Below are positions 1-3,890 of a stretch of 5,585 nt of DNA, piece after piece. Position numbers and translations under genes: made by a program. This stretch comes from Candidatus Saccharimonadota bacterium (lineage in GTDB: Bacteria; Patescibacteriota; Saccharimonadia; CAILAD01; BJGX01). The notes beneath the pieces are model-generated. The model had not been told where the DNA came from. It made no database searches and was given only the letters and a program-made list of their open reading frames with translations. The stretch lies in the NCBI GenBank assembly GCA_013816445.1, contig JACDEK010000053.1:1-5585 (forward strand), read 5' to 3'. How positions within the stretch are numbered: the first letter of the stretch is position 1; each line of letters starts with the position of its first letter.

Positions 1-1187
1 CTTCACAACCAGGCCGTTCATTTCTGACGTGGGTATTTATTTTAGTAACCGCTATTTTATTCTGTAGTGCTATTACTGCAGTCTGGCTACGCCAAACTTT
101 ATTTGATACCAATACTTGGGTCAAAGCCACCAGTACAATTATGAAAAACAGTTCTGTTCAGCACGATATTGCCGAGAAAACTGTACAGACAATCTTTACA
201 TCTGTAAATGTTAATCAGTACGTCACTGAGCTTTTGCCTGATAAAGCCAAACCCCTAGCCGGAACAATCACCGGCTCACTACAAACCTTTAGTACAGATC
301 AAGTACAAAAGCTCTTGGCCTCAAGCCAGTTTGATCAGTTTTGGCAAAATGCCAATAGACAAGCCCACGTTGCTCTTCTTAAAACCATTCAAACTGCCAA
401 TGATAAATCTCAACCATCTGCCAAAGATGAAGTTGTATTTATTCAAAAAGATCAGATTATTCTCAATGTTGCCCCCGTACTACAAAACCTCAAAGGCGCA
501 CTTGTGTCAGCCGGTCTTGGGTTTGTCAATAACCTTAATGTGAGTGGGCTCAATCTTACTATCCCTCTCGCAACCGTACAGAATCTTCCGGCCATTTTAC
601 TAGCCGTCAATACTATCAATAACCTAGCTTTCTGGCTACCAATTGTAGTGCTTATTTTTGCCGCTCTCACCCTATGGGTATCGCGCAACAAAAGAAAAAC
701 AATTATGCACATAGCAATTGTTACCGCCGTGCTACTTATTAGCTCAATAGTATCAATTAATGTTGGTGGGTATTTGTTTGTAACTAATCTTACTGCTCAA
801 GTGTCAGCTATCAGCTCTGGCTCAGCCCAGGTAGTCTACTCTACACTCACTGCAGACCTACTCAGCTATGAAAAAGTTGCCTTGGCACTCATGCTACTGA
901 TTGTACTCTTTACCTATCTTACGGGCACCTCACAGCCAGCCCTCTGGGTGCGTGATGAGATCTCTGGTTTACTCAAAGGCGAGGCCAAGACACCAGCTTT
1001 GCAATGGCTTGGTACCTACTCAACACTCATCATTGGCATACTTATTGCAGCCACGGCCCTACTGATAGTTTTTGCACCGTTTCGTAGCGCACCCCTCACA
1101 CTTATTAGTGCCAGTGTTGCTGGTTTAATTAGTATATTCTTACTTGCAGTGCGTAAAGCCACTACCAAAAATAGTACAAAAAAATAA
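1..1187 (+). CDS. Six-helix membrane protein, 5'-truncated, actinobacterial-type hypothetical family
   Basis: The frame is open to the left edge (first full codon at 3), so the gene starts outside the window; the ATG at 141 is internal, because the 46 codons before it encode a convincing membrane helix (FLTWVFILVTAILFC and onward). The visible 394 residues have helix 1 at about 7-29, a ~175-residue outer domain, then helices at about 208-226, 234-260, 291-308, 335-357 and 362-383. Basic clusters after helix 2 (SRNKRK) and at the C-terminus (RKATTKNSTKK) put both ends in the cytoplasm. The outer domain starts DTNTWVKATSTIMKNSSVQ and has FDQFWQNANRQAH, closely recalling actinobacterial integral membrane proteins with DTDRYVATVAPLA...DPAVQ and F..LW...NRQAH segments; that family has no function I can name. 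The resemblance is from memory. It ends in TAA; no strong terminator follows. Confidence 0.85.
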   Translation, partial: SQPGRSFLTWVFILVTAILFCSAITAVWLRQTLFDTNTWVKATSTIMKNSSVQHDIAEKTVQTIFTSVNVNQYVTELLPDKAKPLAGTITGSLQTFSTDQVQKLLASSQFDQFWQNANRQAHVALLKTIQTANDKSQPSAKDEVVFIQKDQIILNVAPVLQNLKGALVSAGLGFVNNLNVSGLNLTIPLATVQNLPAILLAVNTINNLAFWLPIVVLIFAALTLWVSRNKRKTIMHIAIVTAVLLISSIVSINVGGYLFVTNLTAQVSAISSGSAQVVYSTLTADLLSYEKVALALMLLIVLFTYLTGTSQPALWVRDEISGLLKGEAKTPALQWLGTYSTLIIGILIAATALLIVFAPFRSAPLTLISASVAGLISIFLLAVRKATTKNSTKK

Positions 1188-1288
1188 TCTTTTTTAAGAC
1201 ACTTTTAACCGGTAGATCGATCTATTATGAACCTTTTTATTGTGCACTAATACATTTTATAGTGCTGTTTCAGCTCAATTTCAGACTA

Positions 1289-1302
1289 CTATACTAGTAT
1301 AG
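1289..1302. promoter_or_regulatory. 14-bp perfect palindrome overlapping a candidate -10 box
   Basis: CTATACTAGTATAG is its own reverse complement. It contains TATACT at 1290-1295, a fair -10 element for the secreted-protein gene at 1412. The -35 position holds no good match (TTTCAG at 1268-1273 is poor), so the promoter call is weak. A palindrome on top of a -10 box would suit a dimeric repressor, but no regulator is visible in the window. If this is the promoter, the transcript starts near 1302 and the mRNA has a ~110-base leader. Confidence 0.4.
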
Positions 1303-1307
1303 GTATA

Positions 1308-1380
1308 GACCAAAAGTAACGTATCAAAGCGACCGTCGAAAAAATAAGTTATAAGTCGCTGATACATTACGTAAATGGTC
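1308..1380 (+). repeat. Long imperfect inverted repeat (leader hairpin)
   Basis: The left arm at 1316-1333 (GTAACGTATCAAAGCGAC) pairs with the right arm at 1355-1370 (GTCGCTGATACATTAC), with one C/A mismatch and a two-A bulge. The arms extend outward across a small internal loop to GACCA (1308-1312) and TGGTC (1376-1380). The apical loop is about 21 bases and AT-rich. The structure begins a few bases after the predicted transcript start and ends 14 bases before the Shine-Dalgarno sequence, so it would fill most of the mRNA leader of the gene at 1412. It has no T-tract and is therefore not a simple terminator. It may stabilise the mRNA, regulate it, or be the remnant of a small mobile element. 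Confidence 0.6.
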
Positions 1381-1394
1381 AATTAATACACGAA

Positions 1395-1400
1395 AAGGAG
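1395..1400 (+). promoter_or_regulatory. Ribosome binding site of the secreted-protein gene
   Basis: AAGGAG lies 11 bases before the ATG at 1412. This fixes that ATG as the start and agrees with the signal peptide beginning directly there. Confidence 0.7.
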
Positions 1401-1411
1401 TATACAATACG

Positions 1412-1897
1412 ATGAGGCAAGTAAACAAGAAAAAGGCCCTACTGGCTACTAGCCTAGCTACAGCGGGTATGGCCGGCATACTTCTTGTGGGTGGGGTTGC
1501 ATTTGCGCAAACGACAAATGCACCAAATAATCTCGCTCAGGCAATTGCAAGTAAATTTAACTTAAACAAAGATGATGTTCAAAAGGTAATAGACACGCAA
1601 CATCAAGAAAGAATGACTTCGCATCTTGACGAGCTAGTAAAAAACGGCAAGATAACTGGAGATCAAAAGAGTAAAATTATTGCTAAACAGATTGAAATGA
1701 AACCCAAGATGGAGGCCGCACGCGAACTAACCAATGACGCTGAACGTAAGAAAGCCATGGATGCGCTTAAGAGTGAGATGCAAAAATGGGAGAAAGACAA
1801 TAACATTCCTACCAATCTCATTGGGCTAGGCGGTCACAGAGGCGGCCCCGGCAGAATGATGATGGAAAGAGGTGAACAAGGAGGTGGCCACAGATAA
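1412..1897 (+). CDS. Small secreted helical protein with a Gly/His/Met-rich tail
   Basis: This 161-residue protein has a textbook signal peptide: a basic start (MRQVNKKK), a hydrophobic core at about 9-30, and a likely cleavage site after AFA at residue 32. The mature part is highly charged and predicted helical (about 38-130). LAQAIASKFNLNKDDVQKV followed by LDELVKNGKITGDQKSKII matches the style of YckD/DUF2680-like and related small exported proteins frequent in Saccharibacteria and Firmicutes. The last ~22 residues are rich in Gly, Arg, His and Met (GGHRGGPGRMMMERG), which could bind metal or a polyanion; that is inference. There is no cysteine and no lipobox or sorting signal. It has its own leader and is followed immediately by a strong terminator, so it is probably transcribed alone. 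Its exact function is unknown. Confidence 0.85.
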   Translation: MRQVNKKKALLATSLATAGMAGILLVGGVAFAQTTNAPNNLAQAIASKFNLNKDDVQKVIDTQHQERMTSHLDELVKNGKITGDQKSKIIAKQIEMKPKMEAARELTNDAERKKAMDALKSEMQKWEKDNNIPTNLIGLGGHRGGPGRMMMERGEQGGGHR

Positions 1898-1992
1898 AAA
1901 CTGTTTTCTAGACAGCTAAGGTATTTCAAAACTCGCTAAGACTTACAAAAACCCTCGCTTAATTGCGGGGTTTTTGTTTAGAAAGCTCATAA
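1895..1992 (+). repeat. ~97-bp direct repeat, copy 1
   Basis: This segment matches 3576-3671 over its whole length with five substitutions and two single-base indels, about 93% identity by hand alignment. It starts at the TAA stop of the secreted-protein gene. It contains a conserved ~52-base non-coding body (with CTGTTTTCTAGAC and two CTAAG motifs) followed by the terminator hairpin and GTTTAGAA. Weaker similarity continues a few bases to the left (GTGGCCACAGA here, GTGCCAAAGG in copy 2). Confidence 0.85.
1947..1980 (+). terminator. Rho-independent terminator of the secreted-protein gene
   Basis: The left arm AAAAACCCTCGC (1947-1958) and right arm GCGGGGTTTTT (1965-1975) form an 11-bp stem with one bulged T at 1955. 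The loop is TTAATT and the 3' side is T-rich. It is 50 bases after the stop codon, inside repeat copy 1. Confidence 0.9.
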
Positions 1993-2077
1993 CATCATTT
2001 GGCTGAGCATTACGGTTTGGAGCAACATAAGATATAACAAAATAAAACAATCAGGAGAGCTACTTGTACCTATACTG

Positions 2078-2083
2078 TATAAT
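2078..2083 (+). promoter_or_regulatory. Candidate -10 box for the VOC-DUF2200 unit
   Basis: A consensus TATAAT lies 31 bases before the start codon at 2115. No recognisable -35 box is at the usual distance; TTGTAC at 2064-2069 is too close. The box overlaps the odd palindrome TATACTGTATA (2071-2081), which resembles the palindrome ahead of the 1412 gene. Confidence 0.5.
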
Positions 2084-2103
2084 AGAAATACCACACTAAT
2101 AAC

Positions 2104-2110
2104 AAGGAGG
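2104..2110 (+). promoter_or_regulatory. Ribosome binding site of the VOC gene
   Basis: A full-consensus AAGGAGG lies four bases before the ATG at 2115. The spacing is short but the match is strong enough to fix this start. Confidence 0.75.
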
Positions 2111-2114
2111 GATT

Positions 2115-3020
2115 ATGACTACCCAAAAGATTACCCCAAATTTATGGTTTGACGGTAACGCCAAAGAAGCAGTTGATTTTTATATTTCGATATTTCCCGG
2201 CAGCAAAATCGTCGGTGGGAGTAACTATCCAAAAAGTATGGAAGAGGGTTTGGCTGATTTTCAGCTTAACTTAGCCGGAAAAGAACTAACAGTAGACTTC
2301 AATTTAGCCGGTCATGATTTTACTGCTATTAATGCCGGGCCAGAGTTTAAGCCTAATGCCTCGATATCTTTCATGGTTAACTTTGATCCAGCCCAAGATA
2401 AGCAGGCCCTTGAACACCTCGACCAAGTATGGAAAAAACTACTTGAGGGTGGCGAAGCACTAATGCCAGTGGATGAATACCAATTTAGCAAACGCTATGG
2501 CTGGGTCAAAGATAAATACGGCTTTACCTGGCAATTAATACTGACTAATCCAGAAGGAGAAGACCGACCGTGTATTATTCCATCGTTACTCTTTAGTAAG
2601 GGCAATACCAACCATGCCGAAGAGGCCATTAACTTCTACGTTGAAGTCTTTAAAGATTCTAAAGTAGGTACTCTTGCTCGTTATCCTGAAAGTACAGGCC
2701 CAGCCAATGAAGGTTCAGTAATGTTTGCTGATTTTCAGCTCAACGGCCAATGGTTGACGGCTATGGACTCTGGTACTACGCAAGATTTTACGTTTAATGA
2801 AGCAATCTCACTTTCTGTAGTTTGCGAAGACCAAGCTGAGATTAATAAGCTTTGGGCCAAGCTCTCTACCGTTCCGGAGGCTGAGCAATGTGGTTGGTGT
2901 AAAGATAAGTACGGTGTTAGCTGGCAAATAATTCCTAAGAATATGACTGAGCTCATGCAAAAACCAGATGCTTTTAAGAATATGATGCGCATGAAAAAAA
3001 TTGTAATTGCTGATTTTTAA
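2115..3020 (+). CDS. Tandem-domain VOC superfamily protein (PhnB / 3-dmu-9_3-mt type)
   Basis: This 301-residue protein carries two copies of the glyoxalase-like fold of Pfam 3-dmu-9_3-mt, at about residues 5-145 and 153-275. The copies are visibly parallel: AVDFYISIFPGSKI (19-32) against AINFYVEVFKDSKV (171-184), and YGWVKDKYGFTWQLI (128-142) against CGWCKDKYGVSWQII (259-273). Single-domain members are about 150 residues, so this is an internal duplication of normal overall length for two-domain members. Family proteins are often labelled 3-demethylubiquinone-9 3-methyltransferase, but the fold is that of vicinal-oxygen-chelate enzymes and the methyltransferase name should not be trusted. 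The substrate is unknown and I cannot assign metal ligands with confidence. It is probably cytoplasmic: no signal peptide or helix is seen. It is transcribed with the DUF2200 gene 9 bases downstream. Confidence 0.9.
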   Translation: MTTQKITPNLWFDGNAKEAVDFYISIFPGSKIVGGSNYPKSMEEGLADFQLNLAGKELTVDFNLAGHDFTAINAGPEFKPNASISFMVNFDPAQDKQALEHLDQVWKKLLEGGEALMPVDEYQFSKRYGWVKDKYGFTWQLILTNPEGEDRPCIIPSLLFSKGNTNHAEEAINFYVEVFKDSKVGTLARYPESTGPANEGSVMFADFQLNGQWLTAMDSGTTQDFTFNEAISLSVVCEDQAEINKLWAKLSTVPEAEQCGWCKDKYGVSWQIIPKNMTELMQKPDAFKNMMRMKKIVIADF

Positions 3021-3029
3021 GCATGCATC

Positions 3030-3392
3030 ATGGAAAAACATCGAATCTATACAACGAGCTTCGCAAGTGTCTACCCTCATTACGTCGCAAAGGCAGAGAA
3101 AAAAGGGCGCACAAAAAAAGAAGTTGATGAAATCATTTGTTGGCTGACAGGATATAGCCAGAAAGAGCTAGAGACGCAATTAAAAAAACAAACAGACTTT
3201 GAAACGTTCTTTGCCCAAGCTCCTGGGCTGAACCCTGATCGAGTTTTGATTAAAGGTGTAGTTTGCGGTATTCGAGTTGAGGACATCGAAGAACCAACTA
3301 TGCAAGAGATTCGCTATCTTGATAAATTAATTGATGAGCTAGCTAAAGGAAAAGAAATGGCTAAAATCTTGCGGAAGCAGCAAACCCAATAA
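3030..3392 (+). CDS. DUF2200 family protein
   Basis: This 120-residue protein matches the highly conserved DUF2200 family along nearly its whole length. Recognisable blocks are HRIYTTSFASVYPHYVAKAE (4-23), EVDEIICWLTGYSQ (31-44), DFETFFAQAPGLNP (56-69), LIKGVVCGIRVEDIE (73-87) and IRYLDKLIDELAKGKEM (94-110). The family is small, cytoplasmic and found across bacteria and some fungi, with no established function. The length is normal and the gene looks intact. It starts nine bases after the VOC stop codon and no Shine-Dalgarno sequence is visible, so translation probably depends on ribosomes finishing the upstream gene. An ATG at 3023 is in another frame. Co-transcription with a VOC protein gives no firm clue to its role. 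Confidence 0.9.
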   Translation: MEKHRIYTTSFASVYPHYVAKAEKKGRTKKEVDEIICWLTGYSQKELETQLKKQTDFETFFAQAPGLNPDRVLIKGVVCGIRVEDIEEPTMQEIRYLDKLIDELAKGKEMAKILRKQQTQ

Positions 3393-3534
3393 TACCTATC
3401 TGAGCTACTGTAGATTTCACGGCTACCAAATTGCCGGTTCAAGTTTTGAGTGAGCCTTACTTGCAAATTAATCCACTTCTCAGAATCTATTTATAGTATT
3501 GTCCCCCAAGAGCTAAATCAAAGGCATTACGGTC
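3393..3534. other. Intergenic stretch, no gene seen
   Basis: No supported coding frame, tRNA or strong terminator is visible. There is a weak hairpin, CGGC/GCCG, around 3420-3437, without a T-tract. CAAAGG at 3519-3524 is the first of three related motifs around the promoter that follows. Confidence 0.5.
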
Positions 3535-3539
3535 ACCTT

Positions 3540-3548
3540 TGGTATAAT
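3540..3548 (+). promoter_or_regulatory. Extended -10 promoter upstream of repeat copy 2
   Basis: TGGTATAAT is a consensus extended -10 element (TGn plus TATAAT), which can work without a -35 box; none is seen. It is embedded in inverted motifs: CAAAGG (3519-3524), ACCTTTGG (3535-3542) and CCAAAGGT (3569-3576). The last two are perfect complements and the first two also pair (CAAAGG with CCTTTG). Such an arrangement around a -10 box would suit an operator. The predicted start is near 3555, with no open frame downstream before the terminator. Confidence 0.5.
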
Positions 3549-3554
3549 ATTTTA

Positions 3555-3660
3555 GCAGTTAGTAAGTGCCAAAGGTAAAAACTGTTTTCTAGACTACTAA
3601 GGTATGTCAAAACTCGCTAAGACTTACAAAAACCCCGCTTAATTGCGGGGTTTTGTTTAG
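3555..3660 (+). ncRNA. Candidate ~105-nt small RNA
   Basis: The extended -10 box at 3540-3548 and the terminator ending near 3658 define a short transcription unit with no convincing coding frame. Most of it is repeat copy 2, whose non-terminator body is nearly identical to copy 1. Within the transcript GTAAGT (3562-3567) can pair with ACTTAC (3622-3627), closing a ~60-base domain just before the terminator hairpin; this pairing is absent from copy 1, where the upstream part is coding. I recognise no known RNA family. Alternatively the unit is just a stray promoter near a terminator. Confidence 0.35.
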
Positions 3661-3671
3661 AAGGCTAATAA
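3576..3671 (+). repeat. ~97-bp direct repeat, copy 2
   Basis: This is the second copy of the repeat at 1895-1992, about 1.68 kb downstream in the same orientation. It differs by AG to TA at 3594-3595, T to G at 3605, two single-base deletions in the hairpin arms, and two changes near the right end. Its hairpin is the better one: the bulged T of copy 1 is absent. The two copies bracket exactly the VOC and DUF2200 genes. Confidence 0.85.
3628..3658. terminator. Bidirectional rho-independent terminator
   Basis: AAAACCCCGC (3629-3638) and GCGGGGTTTT (3645-3654) form a perfect 10-bp stem with loop TTAATT. Read on the + strand it ends in TTTTGTTT; read on the - strand it ends in TTTTTG. It therefore suits both the + strand transcripts (DUF2200 or the candidate small RNA) and the - strand nuclease unit, whose last possible stop codon is at 3710. 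Confidence 0.88.
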
Positions 3672-3709
3672 TTTCACCCGTCTGGGTTGGGTTGATAGTC
3701 AAACTCTGA

Positions 3710-3859
3710 TCAGCCTTTGTTTATATCTTCCACGTCACCAGTATTGTCGTTGTTCCATATGATTTCACAAATACTTTTGATAAAAGCTTGACGTCCATCA
3801 ATGTCAGACTTTGTAAAAGTTTCATAAGGCTTAAAATCAATATTATGTTCTTTTGCCAT
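3710..3859 (-). CDS. Possible 49-residue acidic protein downstream of the nuclease
   Basis: The frame from the ATG at 3859 to the TGA at 3710 encodes MAKEHNIDFKPYETF... with SDIDGRQAFIKSICEIIW in the middle and an acidic end (NDNTGDVEDINKG). It begins 31 bases after the stop of the nuclease gene on the same strand and ends about 55 bases before the shared terminator, as expected for the last gene of an operon. The composition looks protein-like, with mixed charged and hydrophobic residues. The same frame continues upstream through the nuclease gene, but that part is a shadow of the HNH coding sequence. There is no clear Shine-Dalgarno sequence and I recognise no family. It could be chance coding capacity in a 3' untranslated region. 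Confidence 0.4.
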   Translation of the reverse strand: MAKEHNIDFKPYETFTKSDIDGRQAFIKSICEIIWNNDNTGDVEDINKG

Positions 3860-3890
3860 TTTTATTCTTAAATGCTTTAAAACGCATGTA

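Larger units (their letters stand above)
1188..1411. other. Palindrome-rich intergenic region
   Basis: No gene is seen in these 224 bases. Directly at the end of the membrane-protein gene an A-run and a T-run (about 1178-1195) could form a weak AT-only hairpin. A perfect 12-bp palindrome, TAGATCGATCTA, lies at 1213-1224. A 6-bp inverted repeat, GCACTA (1244-1249) and TAGTGC (1260-1265), is followed by TGTTT and could be a weak terminator. A perfect 14-bp palindrome is at 1289-1302 and a long imperfect inverted repeat at 1308-1380; these two have their own entries. A ribosome binding site for the next gene lies at 1395-1400. Confidence 0.7.

Noticed and set aside
452..712. Antisense frame within the membrane-protein gene
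   Set aside because: It is fully contained in a well-supported gene and shows no domain or start signal of its own.
2007..3533. Shared 10-mer GCATTACGGT at 2007-2016 and 3524-3533
   Set aside because: About fifteen repeated 10-mers are expected by chance in a window of this size, and the two sites lie on opposite sides of their repeat copies.
3549..3578. Repeat copy 2 as the decayed 3' end of a second secreted-protein gene
   Set aside because: Reading upstream of the TAA in the matching frame gives VSKCQR, unlike the GGGHR ending of the 1412 protein, so no paralogue tail is visible.
1895..3671. Integron attC sites or a CRISPR array as an explanation of the repeat
   Set aside because: There are only two copies 1.68 kb apart, no spacer-repeat pattern, no convincing attC core sequences, and no integrase or cas gene in the window.
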